Positions 1-8,979 of a stretch of 64,000 bases of DNA are shown here, piece after piece. The DNA comes from Rhodanobacter sp. B05 (GTDB lineage Bacteria > Pseudomonadota > Gammaproteobacteria > Xanthomonadales > Rhodanobacteraceae). Where the stretch lies: NCBI RefSeq assembly GCF_002001085.1, contig NZ_MUNU01000013.1, positions 1 through 64,000 of the forward strand, written 5' to 3'. The notes below the pieces were generated by a model. That model saw only the letters and a list, made by a program, of their open reading frames with translations, made no database searches and was not told the origin of the DNA. The position numbers and the translations under genes are program-made. Position 1 is the stretch's first letter. Every line of letters starts with the position of its first letter.

Positions 1-1144
1 GTAGCGGTGCAGGTGGTGCGGGTGGCGCCGGCGCATTCATGGGTGGCGCTGGCGGCAGGGGAGCCAGCGGCGTCAGCGCGGAGGCGTTTGCCGCGGGCAA
101 GGCAGCGCTGTCGTGCTTGCTGCTGGCCGCGGTGACGCGATAGGGCAAGACGCCGGCCACGGCGACCAGCGCCACCAGCAGCCATCCACGCAGGTGCCGG
201 CGGGAAACGGGGTCGAAATGCTGGAGCATGGTCAGTCGCCTCTTCAGGTTCTGGAACGTGGGGGACGCACCGGCGAGACCGGCATGCATCGGGTGGGATA
301 CGCCCAGGCGCAACAGCAGCTGGCCGTAGGCCTGCGGCATCGTGCCGGTCTGCTGCAGTACCTGCGCATCGCAGGCGGCCTCGCGGCTCAGCGCGTACTC
401 GCGCACCGCCCACGCCACCAGTGGATGAAAGAAGAACAGTCGTTGTGCGACCGCCGGTATCCAGCCAAGCCACAGGTCACCGCGGCGCAGATGTGCCAGC
501 TCGTGAGCCAGCGCCATCGACGATTCGGTCAGTGTCAGGTGCTGATCAGCCGGCAGCAACACGGTCGTGCGCCACAGGCCGGTGACTTGCGGCGAACGGA
601 TCGCCGTGGAAACACGCAGTTGCGGCTGACGGCGTAAACCCAGTTTGCGTACCTGTTCCGCGCACACCGCGCGCAGCGAATCATCGGTCAAAGATTGTGA
701 ATCGCGCAACATGCGGCGAGCGTCGCGCCAATGCCGGCCTGCGATGAGCAACTGCACGAGCACGGCGGCCAGCCACAGCGAAATCAGGATCAGTCGCCAC
801 TGCGCATACCACGCGGTCGGCAATGACTGGACCGGTATGGATGCCACGTGGAGCACGGGCAGGGCTCCCGTGATGGCAGTGGCCGGCAAGACAGCATGGT
901 CTTGCGCAACGGTCGCGATCGGCACTGCCGGTGCCAGCACGCGCAGTTGCAGTGGCGAGCTCCAGCACAGCCCGAGGAGCAGCTGCAGGCCGACCAGCCA
1001 CCACAGCGTGCAGCGCAATGCCGACGGCAGTTGCGGCAGCAGGCGGCCGATCAGCCAGACGGTACCGATCAGCAGCACGGCCTGGGCCGAAGTCCACGCC
1101 AGCCGGATCAGCAGGGTATCGAGCAGGGCAGTCAGCGATTCCAT
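1..1144 (-). CDS. M56 family (BlaR1-like) membrane metallopeptidase, C-terminus cut by window edge
   Basis: A membrane-embedded zinc peptidase of the M56/BlaR1 family, whose members sense a cell-envelope signal and inactivate a partner BlaI-type repressor. The reading frame starts at 1144 with MESLTALLDT and runs off the left edge. It shows two hydrophobic segments in the first 60 residues, another around residues 115-135, and the zinc motif HELAH inside MALAHELAHLRRGD (about bases 492-525). After a further membrane segment the visible end is proline/alanine-rich (TPLAPLPPAPP), typical of a periplasmic linker. The start lies one base beyond the stop of the blaI-like gene, so the two are translated together. 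The sensed ligand cannot be told, because the C-terminal domain is outside the window; no beta-lactamase gene is visible here. Confidence 0.85.
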   Translation of the reverse strand, partial: MESLTALLDTLLIRLAWTSAQAVLLIGTVWLIGRLLPQLPSALRCTLWWLVGLQLLLGLCWSSPLQLRVLAPAVPIATVAQDHAVLPATAITGALPVLHVASIPVQSLPTAWYAQWRLILISLWLAAVLVQLLIAGRHWRDARRMLRDSQSLTDDSLRAVCAEQVRKLGLRRQPQLRVSTAIRSPQVTGLWRTTVLLPADQHLTLTESSMALAHELAHLRRGDLWLGWIPAVAQRLFFFHPLVAWAVREYALSREAACDAQVLQQTGTMPQAYGQLLLRLGVSHPMHAGLAGASPTFQNLKRRLTMLQHFDPVSRRHLRGWLLVALVAVAGVLPYRVTAASSKHDSAALPAANASALTPLAPLPPAPPMNAPAPPAPPAPL

Positions 1145-1145
1145 C

Positions 1146-1532
1146 TCACGACTCCTTGCGCCGGGTCTGCAGTTGCGCGACCAGCGCCTCGAGTTCGGCC
1201 AGCTCGGTCTCGCTGACCTCGGCATGCTCGGACATCCACGCGACGAACGGCGAGACCGAGCCGCTGAGCGTCTTCTCGACGAAGCTGCCCACCGCGCTGC
1301 GCATCGCCTCCTTCGGCCCGGTCGCGGTGTTGTAGCGGAACATGCCGCGCAATTGCCGGCGCTTCAGATAACCCTTGCCGCGCAGGCGTTCCATCATGGT
1401 CAGCACGGTCGAGCGGGCCAGCCCGCGCGGCTCGCCGAAGCCGCTGGCGACTTCGCCGACGGAGGCGCCGCCGTTTTCGGACAGGTAGTGAAGGAGCGCA
1501 AGCTCCTGATCGCCGATGGAGGGTTTGGGCAT
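1146..1532 (-). CDS. BlaI/MecI/CopY family transcriptional repressor
   Basis: A 128-residue winged-helix repressor of the BlaI/MecI/CopY family, which binds DNA as a dimer and is released when cleaved by the partner M56 peptidase. The N-terminus (GDQELALLHYLSENGGAS) and the recognition region RSTVLTMMERLRGKGYLKR are characteristic; the acidic C-terminal part (about residues 85-128) would be the dimerisation arm. The length is normal for the family. The gene lies immediately upstream of the M56 gene in the same transcript, and two perfect palindromes with the family's TACA-NN-TGTA core sit just upstream of its start, so it very probably represses its own operon. Confidence 0.93.
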   Translation of the reverse strand: MPKPSIGDQELALLHYLSENGGASVGEVASGFGEPRGLARSTVLTMMERLRGKGYLKRRQLRGMFRYNTATGPKEAMRSAVGSFVEKTLSGSVSPFVAWMSEHAEVSETELAELEALVAQLQTRRKES

Positions 1533-1548
1533 GACCGGAGTATTTCAT

Positions 1549-1592
1549 GACTACAGGTGTAGTCACGGTACGCCTTGACTACACCTGTAGTC
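1549..1592. promoter_or_regulatory. Twin BlaI-type operators
   Basis: Two perfect 16-bp palindromes, GACTACAGGTGTAGTC at 1549-1564 and GACTACACCTGTAGTC at 1577-1592, are spaced 28 bp centre to centre and begin 17 bp upstream of the blaI-like start (1532, minus strand). Both contain TACA-NN-TGTA, the known core of BlaI/MecI operators. They differ only in the central GG versus CC, so each is the same site seen from opposite strands. Their position fits autorepression of the blaI-M56 operon. Confidence 0.9.
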
Positions 1593-1639
1593 AATAGGTC
1601 GTCGGTAACGGTGCCCACGCCGCAGAGTGAATACACAAA

Positions 1640-1668
1640 AAAGCCGGCGCCACTGGGGCGCCGGCTTT
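1640..1668 (-). terminator. Rho-independent terminator after the Oar-like receptor
   Basis: A 12-bp perfect stem (1640-1651 pairing with 1657-1668, core GCCGGCGCC/GGCGCCGGC) with a 5-base loop. Read on the minus strand it is followed by a run of six T (1640-1635). It lies 29 bp beyond the stop codon of the receptor gene and insulates it from the blaI promoter region. Confidence 0.9.
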
Positions 1669-1696
1669 CACATGTCGTGCGGGATCAACGAATCAT

Positions 1697-4600
1697 TCAG
1701 AACGAATAACGCAGCGTCAGCATTGCCGACCAGCGTGAGACCACCCGGCTGGGATCGTAGAAACCACCGTCGTAGTAGGCCAGCTGCTGCGGCTGGTAGT
1801 TGCCGTTCTTGTCGGTGGGCAACGAGTACACATACTGGCCCTGCGCATTCACGCCGGCGTAGCTGGCCAAGTTGCGGGTCGGGTACAGGCCGGTGTTGAG
1901 CACCTCGCCCCAGTTCTTGTCGAGCAGGTTGAGGAAGTTGTACACGTCCAGCCGCAGCTCGCCCTTGTTGCCCTTGAAGATGCCCGGTACTTCCTGCGAG
2001 AAGCTCATGTCGAGCGAGTTGACCCATCCGGTGCGTGCACCGTTGCGGCTGGCGATCTGGCCGCGGTGATCGCGCAGGTAACTGTCGCTGGCGAGGAAGT
2101 CCTGGAACTGCTGGATCACCTGCGCACTGGTGCCCGCCGCATAGGCCACCTTCGGATCGTTGGTCGCCGGAATATAGGCCGGATCCCAGCCGACGACGCT
2201 GTCGCCGTTAGCATCGTTGCTGAATACCCAGGTGTAGGGATTGCCGGTGCGACCGTTGTAGAACATCGACACCTGGCTGCGGTAGTCGCCGAAGAAGTTG
2301 TGCTGCCAGGTCAGCGAGGCCTTGAAGCTCTTGGCGATGCTGTAGTTCGAGGTGGCCGCGACATCGGCGTTCGGGTTCAGTCGTGCCACGCGCTGGTAGC
2401 CGTTGTAGGCGATGGTGTCGGTGCCAGGGTCGACTTCGGTGGCGTGGTTGAAGGTCAGGCTGAGATTGCCCGAGAAGCTGTCCGAGAACGGCTTGCTCAG
2501 CGCCATGGTGAAGCTGTCCGACTTGCCCTTGTGGGTATTCGTGAGCAGGGTCGATGCGGTGCTGAAGGCATGGTTCTGGTTGGCCAGCGCATCGATCGAC
2601 TTGGGCGCCTCGCCTGGCGTCTTCCAGAACTGCAGGCGACCGTCCGGCAACGTGCCGGTCGGTGCGCCGTAGTTCACCACCTGGTAGAGAATGCCGTCGC
2701 GTACCTTGATGTGTTCGTATTCGGCCGAGGCGATCAGGCCCCACCACGGCAGTTCGCGATCCAGCGCCAGACTGGCCTTCCACACCGTAGGCAGGCGGAA
2801 GTTCCTGGCGATGGTGTCGATCGAGCCGGCGCCGCCGCCCGCGGGAATGTTCTGGTTGAACGGGTCCGGGCTGAACGGGGCGCTGGCCGGATTGAACGAG
2901 GTATACGAGGAGAGGGTGACGCCGTTGTTCTGGAACGGGTTGGTCATCCACACCGTCGGCGGCGAGGTCTGGAACAGGCCGACGCCACCGCGCAGTTGGG
3001 TCTTGTAATCGCTGTCGAACGAGTAGTTGAACGAGAGCCGCGGCTCGACCACCCGATTGCGGGAGCCCACCGTGTTGTTGTTCGGATAGCCGAACACCTG
3101 CTCGAAGGCGGCGTTGTATACCGGCTTGGTGCTGGAGTGGGGAATGTCCACGCGCACGCCGTATTGCACTGACAGCTGGCTGTTGACCTGCCAGGTGTCC
3201 TGCAGGAACGGGCTGTACTGGCTGTAGGTCCACTTGGCGGCAATGTCGGCCAGGGTGTAGCCCGGCGCCGGGTGATACAGCACGTACTTGTTGTAGTTGC
3301 CGGCGAGGAAGTTGGCAATGCCCCAGAAGTTGTACTGGCCGAACTCGGTCTGACCGAACAGATTGTAGATCTTGTTGCGCTGGTAGTCGATTCCGCCCTT
3401 GATCGTGTGATCGCCGAGGTAATAGGTGCCGGCAAGGAAGACGCTGAGCTTCTTGGTGTCGATGTGGTTGTAATGACGGAATTGTTCCTCACCGAGGTTG
3501 ACCGACGGCCCCACGCCATTCGGCGACAGGTTCACGTTCACCGCGGGCTGCTGGAACGGCGCGGCGGTGTCCTGTACGTACTTCTGGAAACCGACCTTCG
3601 CCTCGGTGGAGAAGTTGTCGGTCCAGTCGTCGAATACGTGGGCGACGTAGTTGTTGGTGGTGATCGTCTTGGTGTAGGTGTAACTGCTCAGGCCGACGCT
3701 GCTCGGGCCGTTGCCGCCGACGGCGGGCAGCAGTTCCTTGGTGTTCTGGTAGGTGAAGCTGGCACGGTGGTTGTTGCTGATGTTCCAGTCGATCTTGCCA
3801 AGGTAGCGCTTGTCGTCGTAGGTCAGCCCGGTGGGGCCGCCGAAATTGCCCGGGGTGAGGCCGAGCTGCGTGGCCGCGTCGATCACTTTCTGCAGGTCGC
3901 CCGGCGAAACCTTGCCGCTGGTCGAGGGGCCCTGGCCAAGGGTGTTGTCCAGGCCGTTGGCCGAGTCGGCGCCGATGCCGGTGGTCTTCTCGTGCTCGGC
4001 GGAGACGAAGAAGAACAGCTTGTCCTTCACGATCGGGCCGCCGACGTTGAAGCCACCGGTCCAGTCTTTCCCATAGCCGTGGTAGTTGTAGCCGTGGTCG
4101 CTGCTGGGCAGCCAGCCGGCATCGCCGACCAGCTTGCGCGCGTTGCGATAGGCGTAATAGACCGAGCCGTGGAACTGGTTGGTGCCCGACTTGGTCACCG
4201 CGTTGATGTCGGCGCCGACGGTGTCGGAAATGACGTCGAAGTTGGCGGTGGAGATGTTGTATTCGGCGATCGTCTCCGGCGAGATCGGTGCCTTCTGGTA
4301 CGGCAGGCCGTTGGCGTTGAGGCCGAACGGATCGCCCTGGGTCACGCCATCGACGCTGATGTTGTTGTAGCGGTTGTTCATGCCGTTGGCGGAGATCGCG
4401 CCGACGCCCTGGTCGAGCACGGTGATGCGCGGATCCAGTCGGGCTACGTCGTCGATCGAGCGGTTACCCTGCGGCGTGGCCTGCAGCTGGCGCTGCGAGA
4501 TATTGGTCGACAGGCCCTTGTTCTCCGACGAGAACGTCTGCGCCAGCGACGAGGCGCTCACGGTGACGCCGGCCAGATTCTTCGCGCTCTGCGCACTGGC

Positions 4601-4942
4601 GCCCATGCTCAGGTTGATCGAGGAAGGCTGGCCAAGTTGCAGGTAGACGTTGTCCTGCTCGGCGGTGGCGATACCGGCCTTGCTGACGCTGATTTCAAAC
4701 GGGCCACCGACGCGCAGGCCTTGCGCCGCGTAGCGGCCATCGGCATCCGTGGTCACCGTCTTGGAGGTGCCGGAGGGTTCGTGCAGGATGGTCACCGTGG
4801 CGCCGGCGACCGGCTGACCCTGGGCGTCCAGCACGCGGCCGTTGACACCGGAGGTGGTGATGTTCTGCGCCGCGAGGGGCGCCATCACCAGCAGTGCGGC
4901 GATGGCGAGCGGCAGTGCCCGCATGCGGATTGAATTTGTCAT
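1697..4942 (-). CDS. Oar-like TonB-dependent receptor with N-terminal carboxypeptidase-regulatory-like domain
   Basis: A large outer-membrane protein (1081 residues from 4942). The start at 4942 (MTNSIRMRALPLAIAALLVM) gives a clean signal peptide and has AAGGA about 8 bases upstream, so it is preferred over the in-frame ATG 63 bases earlier. After the signal comes a carboxypeptidase-regulatory-like beta-sandwich (GRVLDAQGQPVAGATVTI, roughly residues 35-110), then a plug domain with DINAVTKSGTNQFHGS, then a long beta-barrel ending in the terminal phenylalanine LTLRYSF expected of Bam substrates. Proteins of this Oar type are common in Xanthomonadales and are linked to adhesion or TonB-dependent uptake; the substrate cannot be inferred. 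It is a single gene with its own terminator. Confidence 0.92.
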   Translation of the reverse strand: MTNSIRMRALPLAIAALLVMAPLAAQNITTSGVNGRVLDAQGQPVAGATVTILHEPSGTSKTVTTDADGRYAAQGLRVGGPFEISVSKAGIATAEQDNVYLQLGQPSSINLSMGASAQSAKNLAGVTVSASSLAQTFSSENKGLSTNISQRQLQATPQGNRSIDDVARLDPRITVLDQGVGAISANGMNNRYNNISVDGVTQGDPFGLNANGLPYQKAPISPETIAEYNISTANFDVISDTVGADINAVTKSGTNQFHGSVYYAYRNARKLVGDAGWLPSSDHGYNYHGYGKDWTGGFNVGGPIVKDKLFFFVSAEHEKTTGIGADSANGLDNTLGQGPSTSGKVSPGDLQKVIDAATQLGLTPGNFGGPTGLTYDDKRYLGKIDWNISNNHRASFTYQNTKELLPAVGGNGPSSVGLSSYTYTKTITTNNYVAHVFDDWTDNFSTEAKVGFQKYVQDTAAPFQQPAVNVNLSPNGVGPSVNLGEEQFRHYNHIDTKKLSVFLAGTYYLGDHTIKGGIDYQRNKIYNLFGQTEFGQYNFWGIANFLAGNYNKYVLYHPAPGYTLADIAAKWTYSQYSPFLQDTWQVNSQLSVQYGVRVDIPHSSTKPVYNAAFEQVFGYPNNNTVGSRNRVVEPRLSFNYSFDSDYKTQLRGGVGLFQTSPPTVWMTNPFQNNGVTLSSYTSFNPASAPFSPDPFNQNIPAGGGAGSIDTIARNFRLPTVWKASLALDRELPWWGLIASAEYEHIKVRDGILYQVVNYGAPTGTLPDGRLQFWKTPGEAPKSIDALANQNHAFSTASTLLTNTHKGKSDSFTMALSKPFSDSFSGNLSLTFNHATEVDPGTDTIAYNGYQRVARLNPNADVAATSNYSIAKSFKASLTWQHNFFGDYRSQVSMFYNGRTGNPYTWVFSNDANGDSVVGWDPAYIPATNDPKVAYAAGTSAQVIQQFQDFLASDSYLRDHRGQIASRNGARTGWVNSLDMSFSQEVPGIFKGNKGELRLDVYNFLNLLDKNWGEVLNTGLYPTRNLASYAGVNAQGQYVYSLPTDKNGNYQPQQLAYYDGGFYDPSRVVSRWSAMLTLRYSF

Positions 4943-5207
4943 CGAAAGATCCTTGATGTGGTGACGGTACGGGGCTCCCCCTCGCACGAGAAATCCATCC
5001 GACACCTTGCCCCATGAACCGGATCATCGATGTATTCCCCGTTGACAGTCGACGGGCAGCAGCGGTGAACAGCCGACGACCTTCGAGCCAAGCCGGGATT
5101 CTAGACCTGTTTTTGTGACAACCAAATGGCCCCCGGCCGTGGCAATATAACCGGCCGGGAGAGGTGCGGTATTCCGTGAGCCAGCGCGCCTGTGGGTGGC
5201 TCTGGAC

Positions 5208-6233
5208 TCAGAACGCCATGTCGAACGCCACCTCGCCCTGCACGCCAACCTGATACGCGGAGACGCGGCGTTCGAAGAAGTTGGTCACCTCCTGCACGTC
5301 CTGCAGGTCCATGAAGTCGAACGGGTTCTTCGCGCCGTACTTCTTCGGCATGTCGAGCTGGGCGAGGCGCTGGTCGGCGCAGTATTCTAGGTACTGGCGC
5401 ATGTCCTTCACCGACAGGCCGACCACGCCGCCGGAAAGCACGTCCTCGGCGAACAGGGTTTCGCAGGCGATCGCGTCTTCCATCATCTGCTCGACCTGCG
5501 CGCGCATGGCGTCGTCAAACAGTTCGGGCTCCTGCTCGCGCACCGTGCGCACGACATCGAATGCGAACGCCATGTGACCGCTCTCGTCGCGGAACACCCA
5601 GTTGGTGCCCGCGGCGAGGCCGTGCAGCAGACCGCGCGAGCGCAGGTAGTAGACGTAGGCGAACGCGGCGTAGAAGAACAGGCCTTCGATGCAGGCGGCG
5701 AAGCAGATCAGGTTGAGCAGGAACTGCCGCCGCTGCTCGCGCGTCTCCAGGCGGCGCAGGTCCTGCACCGAGTCGATCCATTTGAAGCAGAACTCGCCCT
5801 TGGCACGAATCGAGGGGATGTTCTCGATCGCCGCGAACGCCTTGTTGCGCTCGGCCGGATCAGGGATGTAGGTGTCGAGCAGGGTGAGGTAGAACTGCAC
5901 GTGCAGCGCTTCCTCGTACAGCTGGCGCGATAGGTACATGCGCGCTTCGGGCGAATTGATGTGCTGATATAGGTTCAGCACCAGGTTGTTCGACACGATG
6001 GTGTCGCCGGTGGCGAAGAACGCCACCAGGCGATGGATCAGGTGGCGATCGGCGGCGGACATCTTCGACGAGAGGTCCGCCGTGTCCATCGAGAAATCCA
6101 CTTCCTCGACCGTCCAGGTGTTCTTGATCGCGTTGCGGTACATCTCGTAGAAACCGGGATAGCGCATCGGGCGCAGGGTGAGCTCGAAGCCCGGGTCGAG
6201 GATGTGAGCGTTGCGGATGGGTTGAGTGGACAT
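5208..6233 (-). CDS. nrdB: Ribonucleoside-diphosphate reductase class I, beta (radical) subunit
   Basis: The small subunit of class I ribonucleotide reductase, which houses the di-metal site and generates the radical used by NrdA to reduce ribonucleotides. All expected ligands are visible with the family's exact spacing: Asp77, Glu108, His111, Glu183, Glu217, His220, and the radical tyrosine Tyr115 four residues after His111 (EALHVQFY). The presence of Tyr115 argues for a tyrosyl-radical enzyme rather than a tyrosine-less variant. The length (341 residues) is slightly shorter than E. coli NrdB. GAGGTAA precedes the ATG at 6233. It is the second gene of the nrdA-nrdB transcript, separated from nrdA by a 95-bp spacer filled by a palindromic repeat. 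Confidence 0.97.
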   Translation of the reverse strand: MSTQPIRNAHILDPGFELTLRPMRYPGFYEMYRNAIKNTWTVEEVDFSMDTADLSSKMSAADRHLIHRLVAFFATGDTIVSNNLVLNLYQHINSPEARMYLSRQLYEEALHVQFYLTLLDTYIPDPAERNKAFAAIENIPSIRAKGEFCFKWIDSVQDLRRLETREQRRQFLLNLICFAACIEGLFFYAAFAYVYYLRSRGLLHGLAAGTNWVFRDESGHMAFAFDVVRTVREQEPELFDDAMRAQVEQMMEDAIACETLFAEDVLSGGVVGLSVKDMRQYLEYCADQRLAQLDMPKKYGAKNPFDFMDLQDVQEVTNFFERRVSAYQVGVQGEVAFDMAF

Positions 6234-6252
6234 GGGTTACCTCAAGAAGATT

Positions 6253-6321
6253 TGTAGGAGCGCACCCTGTGCGCGATGGGCGTCACGGCAATGCGATTCG
6301 CGCACAGGGTGCGCTCCTACA
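6253..6321. repeat. REP-like palindrome between nrdA and nrdB
   Basis: Two perfectly complementary 24-base arms (6253-6276 and 6298-6321), beginning TGTAGGAGCGCACC, with a 21-base loop. The TAGGAGC head is shared with the repeat at 49350-49449. It occupies almost the whole spacer between nrdA and nrdB, so its RNA hairpin would form within the bicistronic message and could affect the stability of the nrdA half or the relative output of nrdB. Confidence 0.85.
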
Positions 6322-6328
6322 GACAGGG

Positions 6329-8812
6329 TTACTGGCAGGCTTCGCAGTACTCGGGATTTTCCAGCGAGCAGAACACCGCGGCATTGGCCTGCGCCTGATC
6401 CACGACCAGCACGGTCTTGTCCGTCGACACGGTGGTCTTGGTGATCTTGGTGGCTGGGCGCGAGCGCAGGTAGTAGGTGGTCTTGATGCCGGCCTTCCAC
6501 GCGTACATGTACATCGAGCTGAGCTGGCCGATGTTCGGGTTTTCCATGAACAGGTTCAGCGACTGGCTCTGGTCGATATAGGCGCCACGCGCGGCACCGA
6601 GTTCGATCAGTGCCTTCTGCGGCAGCTCCCACACCGTGCGATAGATCGCGCGCAGTCGTTCCGGAATCGCGCCGATACCCTGGATCGAACCTTCCGCCAG
6701 CTTGATCGCGTCGCGGATTTCAGAAGTCCACAAGCCGAGTGTCTTCAGTTCGTCGGCGAGGTAACGATTGACCTGAAGGAAATCGCCCGACAGCGTCTCA
6801 CGCTTGAACAGGTTGCTGACCTGCGGCTCGATGCACTCGTAGCAGCCGGCGATCGAGGCGATCGTCGCGGTCGGGGCAATCGCGATCAGTAGCGAGTTGC
6901 GCAGGCCGTGTTGCTTGATGCGTTCGCGCAGTGCCTCCCAGCGCGCACTGTCTTGTGGCGTGGCACTCGGCCAGTAGTCGAACTGCAGTTCGCCGTTCGC
7001 GGCACGGCTCTTGGCGAAGCCCGGATGGGCGCCTTCGGCCGCGGCCAGTTCGGTCGACATCGACAGCGCGTGGAAATAGATCTCCTCGGCGATGCGGGTG
7101 GACAGTGCCAGCGCTTCGGTTGAATCGAATGGCAGGCGCAGTTTGAAGAACACGTCCTGCAGACCCATCACGCCGAGACCGACCGGACGCCACTTCATGT
7201 TGGCGGTGCGCGCGGTGTCGATCGGGTAGAAGTTGAGGTCGATCACGCGGTTGAGCTGGCGCACGGCGGTACGCACGGTCGAGGCGAGCTGTTCGAAATC
7301 GAACGCGTAGCTTTCATCGGCGGCGCGGACCACGTGCCGCGCCAGATTCACCGAGCCCAGGTTGCACACGGCCGTCTCGCTGGCCGAGCTCACTTCGAGG
7401 ATCTCGGTGCACAGGTTGGACAGGTGGATCACATTGTCGGGATGGGCAGTCTGGTTGCTGGTGGCGTTGCAGCGATCCTTGAACGTCATCCAGCCGTTGC
7501 CGGTCTGCGCCAGCGTGCGCATCATGCGGGCATACAATTCGCGTGCCTTCACCGTCTTCACGGCGAGGCCGTTCGCCTCGGCTTCGCGATAGGCACGATC
7601 GAAGGTTTCGCCCCAGTTGTCGACCAGATGCGGCATGACCTTCGGATCGAACAGTGACCAGTCGCCATCGCTTTCGACGCGGCGCATGAATTCGTCGGGA
7701 ATCCAGTTCGCGATATTGAGGTTGTGCGCGCGACGCGCGTCATCGCCGGTGTTGTCGCGCAGCGCGAGGAAATCCTCGATGTCGGCGTGCCACGATTCGA
7801 GATAGACGCAGGCTGCACCCTTGCGTTTGCCACCCTGGTTCACCGCCGCGACCGAGGCATCCAGCGTCTTCAGCCATGGCAGCAAGCCGTTGGAATGGCC
7901 GTTGGTGCCCTTGATTAGCGAGCCGCGCGAACGCACCCGCGAATAAGCCAGGCCGATGCCGCCGGCGAACTTGCTGAGCTTGGCGACGTCGGCGTACTTG
8001 TCATAGATCGACTCCAGCGAGTCGAGCGGCGAGTCGAGCAGGTAGCACGAGCTGAGCTGCTCGTGTGCGGTACCGGCGTTGAACAGCGTAGGCGAGCTGG
8101 CGATGTATTCCAGCGAGGACAGCAGTCGGTAGAGTTCCAGCGTTTCGCCGATCTCGTTGCCGCCGAGCGCGCAGGCGATGCGCATGAAGAAATGCTGCGG
8201 CGTCTCGATCACGAAGCGCAGCTGCGGATGGCGCAGCAGGTAACGGTCGTACACCGTACGCAGGCCGAAGTATTCGAAGCGGCGGGTGGCGAGCGGATCG
8301 ATCGCGTCGTTCAACTTGCGTGCGTTGATGGCGACGAAGTCGCGCAGGCGCGCGTTGAGGATGCCCAGTTCCGCGCCGCGCGCGATCGACTGCGAGAAAC
8401 TCTGGATTTCCTGGCCGCTCACTTCCTTGTCGATATAGGCACCGAGCAGGCGTGCGGCGAGCTGGCCGTACTCCGGCTCTTCAGCCGTAAGTGCAGCAGC
8501 GGTGCGGATGGAAAGCTGGTCCAGCTCCTGGGTGGTGGCGCCGTCGTACAGGCCGCCGATGGTCTTCAACGCCACGCGCAGCGGGTCGACGCCATGCAGG
8601 CCTTCGCTGCTGCGGGTCACCGCGCGCACGATCTTGTTGACGTCGACGGTTTCCTGGCCGCCGTTGCGCTTGGTCACGCGCATCTGGCTGGGGTTGTGTG
8701 GCGGGGTTAGCCTGAAAGCGGTTTCGGGCGAGGACGGTGCGACCGCTTCAGTGATGGGTGAATCGACGCGCGCGATGGTGCGCTCGCGTTCTGCGGTATC
8801 GAGGGGTTGCAT
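6329..8812 (-). CDS. nrdA: Ribonucleoside-diphosphate reductase class I, alpha (catalytic) subunit
   Basis: The large subunit of class I ribonucleotide reductase (827 residues), converting ribonucleoside diphosphates to deoxyribonucleotides. An N-terminal ATP-cone (about residues 44-130, starting MRVTKRNGG) gives dATP feedback control. Catalytic residues are intact: the redox pair Cys256 (SSCYLLD) and Cys483 (AVCNLGS), and Asn466-Cys468-Glu470 in NLCTEI around the thiyl radical site. The extreme C-terminus YCEACQ carries the Cys823/Cys826 shuttle pair used by thioredoxin or glutaredoxin. The residue 1-43 extension before the cone is unusual in composition but in frame with a good start (8812, preceded by GGGAG). 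The gene is preceded by a cobalamin riboswitch, so it is expected to fall when B12 is plentiful. Confidence 0.97.
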   Translation of the reverse strand: MQPLDTAERERTIARVDSPITEAVAPSSPETAFRLTPPHNPSQMRVTKRNGGQETVDVNKIVRAVTRSSEGLHGVDPLRVALKTIGGLYDGATTQELDQLSIRTAAALTAEEPEYGQLAARLLGAYIDKEVSGQEIQSFSQSIARGAELGILNARLRDFVAINARKLNDAIDPLATRRFEYFGLRTVYDRYLLRHPQLRFVIETPQHFFMRIACALGGNEIGETLELYRLLSSLEYIASSPTLFNAGTAHEQLSSCYLLDSPLDSLESIYDKYADVAKLSKFAGGIGLAYSRVRSRGSLIKGTNGHSNGLLPWLKTLDASVAAVNQGGKRKGAACVYLESWHADIEDFLALRDNTGDDARRAHNLNIANWIPDEFMRRVESDGDWSLFDPKVMPHLVDNWGETFDRAYREAEANGLAVKTVKARELYARMMRTLAQTGNGWMTFKDRCNATSNQTAHPDNVIHLSNLCTEILEVSSASETAVCNLGSVNLARHVVRAADESYAFDFEQLASTVRTAVRQLNRVIDLNFYPIDTARTANMKWRPVGLGVMGLQDVFFKLRLPFDSTEALALSTRIAEEIYFHALSMSTELAAAEGAHPGFAKSRAANGELQFDYWPSATPQDSARWEALRERIKQHGLRNSLLIAIAPTATIASIAGCYECIEPQVSNLFKRETLSGDFLQVNRYLADELKTLGLWTSEIRDAIKLAEGSIQGIGAIPERLRAIYRTVWELPQKALIELGAARGAYIDQSQSLNLFMENPNIGQLSSMYMYAWKAGIKTTYYLRSRPATKITKTTVSTDKTVLVVDQAQANAAVFCSLENPEYCEACQ

Positions 8813-8979
8813 GGCTGGTAGCTCCCGGCATGGACATCAAACACCTGCTCCCGCGCGCAGGGCCTGAAGCGATGGATTCCGGGAACGGGTCACAATGCAG
8901 GCGCCATGCGGCCTACTGCACTGCAACGTGCCTCCCCGCGAAAGCCGTCACTACGCACCGGGACACGTTCGTCCCGATG

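Noticed and set aside
1..1592. BlaI/M56 pair taken as a beta-lactam resistance system
   Set aside because: No beta-lactamase or penicillin-binding protein gene is visible, and BlaI/M56 pairs of unrelated function are common in this group.
3272..4933. A 553-codon plus-strand open frame
   Set aside because: It is antisense to the Oar-like receptor gene, rich in Val/Ala/Gly/Asp repeats and lacking any recognisable domain or ribosome site.
5131..5160. CCGGCCG pairings after nrdB considered as a terminator
   Set aside because: The stem is short, offset by a 12-base AT-rich loop, and has no T-tract on the minus strand.
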